From: Acidobacteriota bacterium
GTDB taxonomy: Bacteria > Acidobacteriota > Blastocatellia > Pyrinomonadales > Pyrinomonadaceae
Length of the DNA: 16,639 bases
Direction: 5' to 3'
Assembly (NCBI GenBank): GCA_024640445.1
Contig: JAHEEZ010000059.1
Coordinates: 1 to 16,639, forward strand
Shown: positions 7,300 through 14,202 of the stretch, piece by piece
Numbering within the stretch: the stretch's first letter is position 1
How the letters are laid out: each line of letters begins with the position of its first letter
Notes under the pieces: model-generated
Seen by the model: the letters and a program-made list of their open reading frames with translations, nothing else
What the model was told of the DNA's origin: nothing
Databases searched by the model: none
Made by a program: the position numbers and the translations under genes

Positions 7300-9015
7300 T
7301 TAATTGACCGTTACCTGATGCAGGTGCTTTCCTTCAGGGTCATAAACATGGACCGCGCAGGCCAGGCACGGATCGAACGAATGGATCGTCCGTATGATCT
7401 CAAGCGGCTGTTCGTCGTTCGCGACCGGTGTTTCGAGGAGAGATTCCTCATACGCCGACCGTTTGCCCGCGGCATCCCGCGGCGAAGCGTTCCAGGTGCT
7501 CGGGACCACGAGTTGGTAATTCTCGATCTTCCGGTCCTTGATCCTGATCCAGTGTGCGAGGGCTCCGCGCGGCGCTTCAGAAAGCCCCACTCCCTGGCAC
7601 TCGGTCGGCCAGGTTTCTGGTTCCCACTTCTCACGTGTGAATGTCGAAAAGTCTCCGCCCTTTAGATTCAAGATCAATTCGTCGTAGAACTCCTTGAGCC
7701 AGCGTGCAGTCAGGCGGGTCTCGAGGCCTCTTGCGGCAGTTCTGCCAAGCGTCGAGAAGAGCGCCTCAACCGGTACATCGAGCGTTTTGAGTGCGCCATC
7801 GACGACTTCCTTGATCTCCTCACTGCCTTTGGCATACCCGACCAGGAGTCTCGCAAGCGGGCCGACCTCCATCGGGTTGTCCTTCCAGCGTGGTGTCTTC
7901 AGCCACGAGTACTTGTTCTCTACCTGCAATTGCTCGAATGGCGGCTGCGGACCCGTGAAATTGAACTCGGTCTCTCCTTTCCAGGGGTGCAGTCCGGTCT
8001 TGTCGCCTACCGAGTACTTGTACCAGGAGTGAGAGATGTATTCCTTTATTTCGTTCTCGTCCTTGCCGTTTACGTCGTAGACCTTGCTCAGGTCCCGGTT
8101 CAGGATGGCGCCGCGCGGGAACTTATAGCTGTCCGGGAAACCGTACCCCTTTGTGGGAAGATCCCCGTAAACCAAGTAGTTCTTCAGACCTCCGCCGATG
8201 GCGGCCCAGTCTTTGTAGAACCCGGCGATCGCCATCAGGTCCGGAATGTAGACCTGCTCCACGAACGTCTGCGCGTCCTTGATGAGTTTCGCGACAAGAT
8301 TGAGCTTCTCGGTGTTTATCGCGTTTACATCTTCCAGGTTGAAAGAGCACGGAATACCGCCCACAAGGTAGTTCGGGTGCGGGTTCTTGCCGCCGAAGAT
8401 CGTGTGGATCTTGACGATCTCTTTCTGCCACTCCAGCGCTTCCAGGTAATGAGCGACCCCAAGAAGGTTCACCTCTTTCGGAAGTTTGTATGCGGGATGG
8501 CCCCAGTAACCGTTTGCGAAAATGCCGAGCTGACCGCTTTCAACAAATGTCTTGAGCCTTGTCTGAATGTCGGCGAAGTACTTTGGCGAGCTCTTTGGCC
8601 AGTTCGAGATCGATTTTGCGATGTTCGAAGTCTCCACCGGATCGGCGGAAAGCGCGCTAACCACATCGACCCAGTCAAGGGCATGTAAATGATAGAAATG
8701 AACGACGTGATCGTGGACGTACTGGGTACAGAACATTATGTTCCTGACCAGTTCAGCGTTCCTGGGGACCGAAACGCCAATCGCATCCTCGACAGCCCTC
8801 ACACTCGCAAGTGCATGAACCGTCGTGCAAACGCCGCACGCCCTCTCCGTGAACGCCCAGGCGTCGCGCGGATCGCGGCCTTTAAGGATCTTTTCGAATC
8901 CCCTGACCATTGTTCCTGAGCTGTAAGCATCCGTGATCTTGCCGCCCTCGATCGTGGCTTCGATGCGAAGGTGACCCTCGATCCTTGTGATCGGGTCGAC
9001 AACTACTCTCGTCAT
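7300..9015 (-). CDS. hyaB: [NiFe]-hydrogenase large subunit (group 1)
   Basis: A 571-aa catalytic subunit holding the Ni-Fe site. The L1 motif RACGVCTTVH supplies C60 and C63 (H67), and the L2 motif DPCLACAVH supplies C550 and C553. After H556 comes a 15-residue tail (VYDPEGKHLHQVTVN) that the HyaD-type protease is expected to remove. The N-terminus VVVDPITRIEGHLRIEA is typical of group 1 uptake enzymes. Length is normal (E. coli HyaB is about 597). The ATG overlaps the small-subunit stop by 4 nt, with the ribosome site AGGAGGTGAAG lying inside the small-subunit C-terminal codons. Overall it resembles group 1d/1f large subunits; the exact HydDB subgroup cannot be fixed by eye. Confidence 0.97.
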   Translation of the reverse strand: MTRVVVDPITRIEGHLRIEATIEGGKITDAYSSGTMVRGFEKILKGRDPRDAWAFTERACGVCTTVHALASVRAVEDAIGVSVPRNAELVRNIMFCTQYVHDHVVHFYHLHALDWVDVVSALSADPVETSNIAKSISNWPKSSPKYFADIQTRLKTFVESGQLGIFANGYWGHPAYKLPKEVNLLGVAHYLEALEWQKEIVKIHTIFGGKNPHPNYLVGGIPCSFNLEDVNAINTEKLNLVAKLIKDAQTFVEQVYIPDLMAIAGFYKDWAAIGGGLKNYLVYGDLPTKGYGFPDSYKFPRGAILNRDLSKVYDVNGKDENEIKEYISHSWYKYSVGDKTGLHPWKGETEFNFTGPQPPFEQLQVENKYSWLKTPRWKDNPMEVGPLARLLVGYAKGSEEIKEVVDGALKTLDVPVEALFSTLGRTAARGLETRLTARWLKEFYDELILNLKGGDFSTFTREKWEPETWPTECQGVGLSEAPRGALAHWIRIKDRKIENYQLVVPSTWNASPRDAAGKRSAYEESLLETPVANDEQPLEIIRTIHSFDPCLACAVHVYDPEGKHLHQVTVN

Positions 9016-10181
9016 TGTTCTTCACCTCCTTCTTCCTCTTCGGCCTTCTTCCCGGCGGCAGCGGCTTCTCTTTCCTCGTATAGAGCTTCTGAGGCCGCGG
9101 CTTCTGCCCGCTGTTCTAAGACAAGCTTCCGCTTCCTGATCACCGATGCGGCTGCGTGGACCGCGACTCCGCCTGCGGCAACGGCCGCGGCGGTGGTTCC
9201 GATCGTGTCAGCCGTGGACTCGATCCCGAATCCCGGGAACGAACCAAGATGCTGATAGAAGGGGCCCGCGTCCCAGAATCCAGCCTCGCTGCAGCCGATG
9301 CATCCGTGACCGGCCTGAATCGGGTAACTGAGGTTCGAATTCCATTTGGTGACCGAACACGCGTTGTATGTGTTGGGGCCTTTGCAGCCCATCTTGTAAA
9401 GACAGTAACCCTGCCGTGCCGCGTCGTCGTCCCACGATTCCACGAACAGACCGGCGTCATAGAACGGCCGCCTGTAGCAAGTGTCGTGAACACGCCTGGA
9501 ATAGAATTCTTTCGGCCGGCCCTGGCTGTCCAGTTCGGGTATCTGCTCAAAGAGAAGAACGTGTGTCACGATCGCGGTCATTACTTCAGCGATCGGCGGA
9601 CATCCGGGCACCTTGATGACCGGCTTGTCGATGAGTTTGTGAATCGGCGTCGCATTAGTGGGGTTTGGCCTGGCGGCTTGAATGCATCCGTTGGAAGCGC
9701 AGCTTCCCCACGCAACTATCGCGGCGGCGCCTTCGGCGGCTTCCTTCAGAATCTGTTCTGAGGTCTTGCCTCCGATCATGCAGTAGACGCCGTTCTCGCC
9801 GGTCGGCACCGAACCTTCGACAAGCAGGATGTACTTGCCCATGTTGTTCTTCATCGCGTCATCCCGGGCTTTTTCAGCCTGGAATCCCGATGCCGCCTGG
9901 AGCGTTTCTGTGTAATCCAGCGAGAGTGTGTCGAAAATTATGTCTGAGACGATGGGATGGGACGAGCGAATGAAGGACTCACTGCAGCACGTGCATTCCT
10001 GAAAATGCAGCCAGACTACCGGCGGCCGCGGTTTCTTTTCAAACGCGTCTACGACCTGGGCCAGCCCGGAGGACTTCAGTCCCGCGGCAGCGACCGCTAC
10101 GCCGCAGAAGAACAGGAACTCGCGGCGTGAGTATCCCTTGGCCTTCATTGATTGCCAGATCGAGGGGACCTCGTTGTTCAT
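9012..10181 (-). CDS. hyaA: [NiFe]-hydrogenase small subunit, oxygen-tolerant type
   Basis: A 389-aa electron-transfer subunit. A Tat signal (SRREFLFF, R19-R20, then a hydrophobic stretch) directs the folded dimer out of the cytoplasm. The proximal cluster has six cysteines: C63, C65 and C66 in ECTCCSES, C161 and C166 in GSCASNGC, and C194 in VPGCPP. C65 and C166 are the two extra ones that define the oxygen-tolerant [4Fe-3S] cluster of E. coli Hyd-1. Distal ligands are H232, C235, C260 and C266; medial ligands are C275, C294 and C297. A C-terminal helix (about 326-348) anchors it, followed by an unusual 40-residue Ala/Glu-rich tail. The ATG at 10181 is fixed by AGGAGGT (10185-10191) and by the Tat motif position. 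The open frame continues upstream to 10376 but is untranslated leader. Confidence 0.96.
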   Translation of the reverse strand: MNNEVPSIWQSMKAKGYSRREFLFFCGVAVAAAGLKSSGLAQVVDAFEKKPRPPVVWLHFQECTCCSESFIRSSHPIVSDIIFDTLSLDYTETLQAASGFQAEKARDDAMKNNMGKYILLVEGSVPTGENGVYCMIGGKTSEQILKEAAEGAAAIVAWGSCASNGCIQAARPNPTNATPIHKLIDKPVIKVPGCPPIAEVMTAIVTHVLLFEQIPELDSQGRPKEFYSRRVHDTCYRRPFYDAGLFVESWDDDAARQGYCLYKMGCKGPNTYNACSVTKWNSNLSYPIQAGHGCIGCSEAGFWDAGPFYQHLGSFPGFGIESTADTIGTTAAAVAAGGVAVHAAASVIRKRKLVLEQRAEAAASEALYEEREAAAAGKKAEEEEGGEEQ

Positions 10182-10359
10182 ATTACCTCCTTTTTCGAGA
10201 AGGCCTTCCGAGTGCAGCCTGGGGTCTCGTCTGCGGTCTGAGGTGCGGCCGTTGAGGACTTGATCCTGAAGCTGCGCCGTGTGCCTTCTCAAAACACCGG
10301 GAATGTCTTCAAAATTCTTGTTGCCGATTGATAGGTATGGCGACTTATCTGTGACGCGG

Positions 10360-10375
10360 TGCAATTGAGGTGCCA
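10360..10375 (-). promoter_or_regulatory. Sigma-54 (RpoN) promoter of the hydrogenase operon
   Basis: On the minus strand the sequence reads TGGCACCTCAATTGCA. It matches the -24/-12 consensus TGGCAC-N5-TTGCA, with exactly 10 nt between the invariant GG and GC. Transcription should begin near 10349, about 168 nt before the hyaA ATG. Established knowledge: in Ralstonia, Bradyrhizobium, Rhodobacter and others, uptake hydrogenase operons use sigma-54 with an NtrC-type activator (HoxA/HupR). No such activator gene is in this window. Confidence 0.8.
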
Positions 10376-10432
10376 CCCGAAAGAATGCGTTCGAACCCCC
10401 CTAATATCAGGCGCTCTAATGGCCCGGCGGTC

Positions 10433-10481
10433 CGTTCGGCTGAACGTCGCGGAATTAGGTGCGGATTTTTTCGCGGTGCGG
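10433..10481 (-). promoter_or_regulatory. Candidate activator-binding repeats upstream of the sigma-54 promoter
   Basis: Two kinds of symmetry lie about 85-130 nt upstream of the predicted start site. One is an inverted repeat with 5-nt arms, CGTTC-N4-GAACG, at 10433-10446. The other is a direct repeat of GGTGCGG (plus strand) at 10458-10464 and 10475-10481, 17 nt apart. The distance fits an enhancer site for an NtrC-family activator. This is inference; short repeats arise by chance. Confidence 0.35.
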
Positions 10482-10494
10482 AAATCTTCGGGTG

Positions 10495-11340
10495 CTAGTT
10501 TTCGCCGATTGCTGAGCGAGTGTCCGGCCGTACGAGGAACAGCCCGAGAAGGAACAGTCCCGCGGCGAAGAACTGGATGTATCCGGTCGCTGACGCGTAC
10601 CTGGGAAGATCGAGGAGATAGGTGAGCGCTTCCTTGGTCGGGTCGTCCCAAAGCCTCTGAAGCCAGGTGCCTGAAGATGTGGAAGTGAGATTTAGAAGTA
10701 TGAAGTACTTTGTAAGGAACGCGAGCGAGAAAAGAGCGACCACGCTTCGGACCAGTTTTCCCGGGTCGGCAACGGTAAAGAAGCTGACGCCGAGAGTCCA
10801 CAGAAAACAGAAGGAAACCACCCAGAAAGCGAGGCCCTGTTCCGGGATCAGGGAATTGAACATCTGAACGGACGCGGCGAACAGCGAAAGAAGTACGGCT
10901 CCGTTCGCGATGTTGCCCAGGGTGGGTATCGATTCACTGAACCAGCCCTGAACGCTGATCAGACCTGTGCGGACAAAAAGGACGGTAAGGATCACTGCGA
11001 AGACCAGGCAGATCAGAGCCGGTCTGACGAAAACGAACTCGCCTTCCGGAGCGGCGATACGAAGTCCTCCGAGAAGCGCGACGGTCATGAATACTGTTGG
11101 AAGAAGCACGAAATGAAGCCACGCCCTTTGATTTCCATCGGGCGACGGCGGAAGCGCCGGTCTTCCGATTTCGCTTTCAGACGCAGTATCGACGTACCCT
11201 TCGTCTTCGCCTTCAACCAGTTCCCCGTCTATCGCAGACAGATCCCCGATCTCCTCGGCCGGTTCAGTTGTATCGTGATCTTTGACCATAGAGCGATATT
11301 CAGTGTCTTTCGCGGGTGAGCCGAAGCGGATTGAAGTCAT
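10495..11340 (-). CDS. Uncharacterised six-helix membrane protein
   Basis: I do not recognise this 281-aa protein. Residues 1-70 are hydrophilic and acidic (EEIGDLSAIDGELVEGEDEG). Then come about six hydrophobic segments: WLHFVLLPTVFMTVALLGG, the region around RPALICLVFAVILTVLF, NIANGAVLLSLFAA, FWVVSFCFLWTLGVSFF, VVALFSLAFLTKYFILL and FFAAGLFLLGLFLV. No catalytic or cofactor motif is visible. The start is uncertain. The ATG at 11340 overlaps the upstream gene by 41 nt, while the ATG at 11289 begins 10 nt after that gene's stop; neither has a good ribosome site. It forms a pair with the TPR-like gene and lies directly upstream of the hydrogenase promoter, which makes a link to hydrogen metabolism possible but unproven. 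Confidence 0.75.
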   Translation of the reverse strand: MTSIRFGSPAKDTEYRSMVKDHDTTEPAEEIGDLSAIDGELVEGEDEGYVDTASESEIGRPALPPSPDGNQRAWLHFVLLPTVFMTVALLGGLRIAAPEGEFVFVRPALICLVFAVILTVLFVRTGLISVQGWFSESIPTLGNIANGAVLLSLFAASVQMFNSLIPEQGLAFWVVSFCFLWTLGVSFFTVADPGKLVRSVVALFSLAFLTKYFILLNLTSTSSGTWLQRLWDDPTKEALTYLLDLPRYASATGYIQFFAAGLFLLGLFLVRPDTRSAIGEN

Positions 11341-11827
11341 CCGCAGTGATCTTTAGACCGTCCTCAAGCTCCTTCTTGAGTTCCACAGCGTATTTAAGCT
11401 TCAGGTCCGGATCGTCGGCCTTGAATTCCCGGTCAAGCGCGATCACACGGTCAGTCTGCTCAAGGCCGAGTTTGAACATTTCGTCGTCATTCGAGAACCT
11501 TCCCCAGCCCTGCCTGTAATAACTGTATGCGATGTAGTACTGAGTCTTCGGATCGATCCCTTTCGGATCCGCCTGTTCGAACAGGTCCCGGGCCAACACA
11601 AAGTTCTCCGCCCGAAAAGCGTTTAGTCCATTCCGGAATTTCTCCGGATCGACTTCGTAGGTCCCGGTCGCGGCCTTCGCCTCGTTGGCCGCCTGCTGGA
11701 TGGTCTCGCGCGCCTTCACCGAAACGTCGCTCACGCTTTTCGGCGCAGCCCAATAGGCCCACAGGACGAATAGCCCGTACACGGCAGTCAGCGTAAGGCC
11801 CAGGATCTGTATGTGCTTTGATCTCAT
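11300..11827 (-). CDS. Membrane-anchored TPR-like protein
   Basis: A 175-aa protein of no specific family I can name. Residues 8-28 form one hydrophobic helix (ILGLTLTAVYGLFVLWAY), either an uncleaved anchor or a signal. The rest is soluble and helical. The segment about 65-130, with FRNGLNAFRAENFVLARDLFEQAD and TQYYIAYSYYRQGWG followed by GLEQTDRVIALDREF, has the spacing of one or two TPR units, so a protein-protein scaffold facing the periplasm is likely. It is first in a two-gene unit with the six-helix membrane protein. A TTGACA element lies about 46 nt upstream. The ribosome site is weak. Confidence 0.8.
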   Translation of the reverse strand: MRSKHIQILGLTLTAVYGLFVLWAYWAAPKSVSDVSVKARETIQQAANEAKAATGTYEVDPEKFRNGLNAFRAENFVLARDLFEQADPKGIDPKTQYYIAYSYYRQGWGRFSNDDEMFKLGLEQTDRVIALDREFKADDPDLKLKYAVELKKELEDGLKITADDFNPLRLTRERH

Positions 11828-11828
11828 C

Positions 11829-11837
11829 TGTTATAAT
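11829..11837 (+). promoter_or_regulatory. Extended -10 promoter for the amidohydrolase gene
   Basis: The plus strand reads TGTTATAAT: a perfect TATAAT with the TGN extension, followed by TTGGCTT. No good -35 is seen at 17-18 nt, which is common for extended -10 promoters. It sits immediately 5' of the divergent TPR-like gene start. The same composite occurs before the DUF4920 gene. Confidence 0.5.
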
Positions 11838-11849
11838 TTGGCTTTCTTG

Positions 11850-11878
11850 AGTCTGAGAGATTCGCCAGAAACTGTCAA
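11850..11878 (-). promoter_or_regulatory. Possible sigma-70 promoter for the TPR-like/membrane gene pair
   Basis: On the minus strand a perfect -35 element TTGACA (11873-11878) is followed after 17 nt by CAGACT (11850-11855), a weak -10 with three of six matches. The start site would lie near 11843, giving a leader of about 15 nt. The -10 is poor, so confidence is modest. Confidence 0.35.
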
Positions 11879-11971
11879 TCTTTGCAACGGCGTCCGGACA
11901 ACTCGAATCCGTTAGAATTCCACAAAGAGCGTTCCTGGCAGGCTGAACCACTTTCCCGAGGCGTAACAAGT

Positions 11972-13513
11972 TTGAAAATACTCACCGGCTTCTTTTTCGT
12001 TCTCCTATTCACAAGTTACCAGACGTTATCTAAAGGATTCGTCTTTGATGATGACGAGGCGCCGGACCTTATCATCATCAATGCAAAGATCCATACCGTC
12101 GATATCAAGGATCCGGAGGCGGAAGCCGTCGCGATCAGGGATGGCAGGTTCATCGCGGTCGGCTCGAACAGAAAGATACGCCGCCTGGCCGCCCGCAAGA
12201 CCCGTCTCATCGACGCCGAAGGAAGACTCCTTCTGCCCGGCTTCAACGACAGCCACGCACACCTGCTCGGGATTGGAAATCTCTTCACGTCCATCGATCT
12301 AAGGAACGCATCAACGCCGAAGGACTTCACTGACGAGGTCGGGAGATTTACAAGATTTCTTCCGAAGGGCAGATGGATCCTTGGCGGACGATGGGACCCA
12401 TCAAAACTGGGGTCGCTTCCGACGAAAGAGATCATCGATCCGGTCTCTCCGGACAATCCGGCGTTGATCTACAGTTCGGACGGCAAGATGGCACTTGCGA
12501 ACAGCAAGGCGCTTGAACTCGCCGGAATTGACCGGGACCGCGGGGGGATCAACGGCGGCGAGATCGTCAAGGATGAACAAGGAGAGCCAACCGGTCTACT
12601 TAAAGGCGAAGCGATCACGCTCGTGAAGATCCTCACGTCTCGCTCGCTCGACGACGAAAGGCTTGAAAAGATAGAGACCGCTGCGAACTACGCCGTCGCG
12701 TACGGGATCACGAGCCTTCAGGACATGTCCACCGATGACAATATGGACGTCCTGACAAAGCTTGTGGAATCGGACAGGCTTAAGGCCAGGGTCTACGAGT
12801 GCGCGGCGCTGAAAGACTGGAAGATCTATGCCGATCGCGGCATTAAGCACGCGACCGGGAGCCCCATGCTCAGAACCGGATGCCTAAAGAGCTTTACCGA
12901 CGGCGTTGAGTCTACGCTTCCGGATCTCTACAACCAGATCGAGGGGGCGGACAAAGCGGGGCTTCAGGTAATGATTCACGCGATCGGAACGCGGGCGACC
13001 GACTACGTGCTCAGTCTCTATGAGAGCGCGATAGAAAAGAACGGATACGGTGACAGGCGCTTCCGTGTGGAACATTCCCAGAGACTTCTTGCGGCCGATA
13101 TCCCGAAGTTCGCCAGGCTCGGAATCATTCCCTCGATGCAGCCGTACCTATTCCGCGGAACCGGACAGTACAAATCATTGCTGAAGACCGGTGCACTGGT
13201 CGCGTTCGGCTCCGACGCCTCGATAACTAACATCGACCCCCTCCTCGGCATCTCTATCGCGACGGTGAGTGACAGCACCAAGAACACAGAAAAACTGACG
13301 GTCGAAGAAGCGGTCCGACTGTATACGCTCGGGGCGGCATATGCCGAGTTCCAGGAGAATGTGAAGGGTTCGATCACTGTCGGAAAGCTCGCCGACCTGA
13401 TCGTCATCTCGAACAACATCTTCAAGATGGAACCGGCAAAGATCCGCGAGGCGAGGGTGCTGATGACGATGGTCGGTGGAAAGATCGTTTATCGTTCTCC
13501 CGAGTTCAGGTAA
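11972..13513 (+). CDS. Exported amidohydrolase, YtcJ-like (Amidohydro_3)
   Basis: A metal-dependent hydrolase of the YtcJ/N-substituted formamide deformylase type; the substrate is unknown. From the chosen start it has 513 aa. Residues 1-20 look like a signal peptide or anchor (KILTGFFFVLLFTSYQ). The core starts with DLIIINAKIHTVD. Metal-binding features are DSHAH (H95, H97), MIHAIGTRATD, FRVEHSQR, and FGSDAS late in the protein; the C-terminal GSITVGKLADLIVIS is the usual amidohydrolase closing strand. The start is a TTG at 11972 with CGAGG upstream and the signal peptide right behind it. The longer frame from a TTG at 11882 adds 30 hydrophilic residues and has no ribosome site. Monocistronic, divergent from the hydrogenase side; a functional link to it is not suggested. 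Confidence 0.88.
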   Translation: MKILTGFFFVLLFTSYQTLSKGFVFDDDEAPDLIIINAKIHTVDIKDPEAEAVAIRDGRFIAVGSNRKIRRLAARKTRLIDAEGRLLLPGFNDSHAHLLGIGNLFTSIDLRNASTPKDFTDEVGRFTRFLPKGRWILGGRWDPSKLGSLPTKEIIDPVSPDNPALIYSSDGKMALANSKALELAGIDRDRGGINGGEIVKDEQGEPTGLLKGEAITLVKILTSRSLDDERLEKIETAANYAVAYGITSLQDMSTDDNMDVLTKLVESDRLKARVYECAALKDWKIYADRGIKHATGSPMLRTGCLKSFTDGVESTLPDLYNQIEGADKAGLQVMIHAIGTRATDYVLSLYESAIEKNGYGDRRFRVEHSQRLLAADIPKFARLGIIPSMQPYLFRGTGQYKSLLKTGALVAFGSDASITNIDPLLGISIATVSDSTKNTEKLTVEEAVRLYTLGAAYAEFQENVKGSITVGKLADLIVISNNIFKMEPAKIREARVLMTMVGGKIVYRSPEFR

Positions 13514-13618
13514 TTCCTATCTGGCCGCCCTCCAATCCCTTCTCCGGAAAAAGAATTTGGAAAAACTTGTTTAATGGGCCTTTCTCATCCGTGAACCAAA
13601 CAACACGGAGAATTTATA

Positions 13619-14134
13619 ATGAGAAAGAACACTGGTTTTTCACTTATTGAGCTTTTGATCGTGGTGGCGATTATCGGGATAATCGCGGCTATCGCTATCC
13701 CAAACCTCCTGGCTTCGCGAAGAGCCGCGAACGAAGGTTCCGCCGTAGCGGCGATCAGGCTTTACCACACCGCGCAAATGACCTATCAATCCAGCATTGG
13801 CTCGGGCTCCTTCGCCGGAAGCAGTTCAGGGCTTGATGTGCAGTCCCTTGGCGACCTCAACGCGCAGGATCTGATCGACGACGTACTCGCATCCGGTACA
13901 AAGAGCGGATACAGGTTTACCGGCGCGGCGGTACCTGCCAACGGAGGATTTCCCGCTCAGTTTGCGGGATTTGCCCAACCTGTCTCGCCGACTGGGATCA
14001 CTCGGACCGGGACCCGTGTATTCGGAATCATTACAGATGGTGTTTTGCTGACGGCGGATTATGGAGTGATGGCAATTTCGACAAACGGCGGGACCAACAT
14101 TACCCAGACCGGAGGCGTACCTCAGAACAATTAG
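13619..14134 (+). CDS. Type IV pilin / pseudopilin-like protein
   Basis: A 171-aa prepilin. The class III signal is MRKNTG followed by FSLIELLIVVAIIGIIAAIA. Prepilin peptidase should cut after G6, giving Phe as the mature first residue and the conserved Glu at mature position 5 (E11). The helix continues into IPNLLASRRAANEGSAVAAIR, a form very common in Acidobacteriota. The C-terminal part is Gly/Ser-rich with LIDDVLASGTKSGYRFTG, typical of short pilins and type II secretion pseudopilins. A GGAG ribosome site lies 8 nt before the ATG and a strong terminator follows, so it is a single-gene unit. No pilus assembly genes are near, so its machine is encoded elsewhere. Confidence 0.92.
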   Translation: MRKNTGFSLIELLIVVAIIGIIAAIAIPNLLASRRAANEGSAVAAIRLYHTAQMTYQSSIGSGSFAGSSSGLDVQSLGDLNAQDLIDDVLASGTKSGYRFTGAAVPANGGFPAQFAGFAQPVSPTGITRTGTRVFGIITDGVLLTADYGVMAISTNGGTNITQTGGVPQNN

Positions 14135-14162
14135 GAACTCGCGCAAGCGACAAAACCCCGGG

Positions 14163-14192
14163 GAGGCCGTCTGAGTGGCGGCCTCTTTTTTG
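14163..14192 (+). terminator. Intrinsic terminator of the pilin gene
   Basis: A 7-bp perfect stem GAGGCCG / CGGCCTC (14163-14169 and 14179-14185) with a 9-nt loop is followed by six T residues (14186-14191). It lies about 28 nt after the pilin stop and fits a strong rho-independent terminator. Confidence 0.9.
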
Positions 14193-14202
14193 TTTTCGCG
14201 CC

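Larger units (their letters stand above)
10182..10494 (-). promoter_or_regulatory. Regulatory region of the hydrogenase operon
   Basis: This 313-nt stretch lies between the stop of the six-helix membrane gene and the hydrogenase small-subunit start. It contains a sigma-54 promoter, a leader of about 168 nt, and repeat motifs upstream of the promoter suited to an activator. I see no convincing intrinsic terminator for the upstream gene pair, so read-through into the hydrogenase operon is possible. No conserved protein is encoded here; the open frame continuous with the small subunit lacks family resemblance. Confidence 0.7.

Noticed and set aside
9012..10181. Group 1h (actinobacterial-type, high-affinity) hydrogenase
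   Set aside because: The operon includes a HyaC-type cytochrome b, a Tat signal with C-terminal anchor, and the Hyd-1 six-Cys pattern, which together point to a 1d/1f-like enzyme instead.
10182..10376. 65-residue N-terminal extension of the hydrogenase small subunit
   Set aside because: The Tat motif should be close to the N-terminus, a strong AGGAGGT stands before the ATG at 10181, and the sigma-54 promoter overlaps the proposed extension.
11882..11971. Longer TTG start for the amidohydrolase
   Set aside because: It adds a hydrophilic stretch ahead of the signal peptide and has no ribosome site; the TTG at 11972 fits better.
13514..13618. Sigma-54 promoter for the pilin
   Set aside because: Pilin genes often use RpoN, but no GG-N10-GC pair with acceptable flanks was found upstream; TTGGAAAAACTTGTTT lacks the -12 GC.
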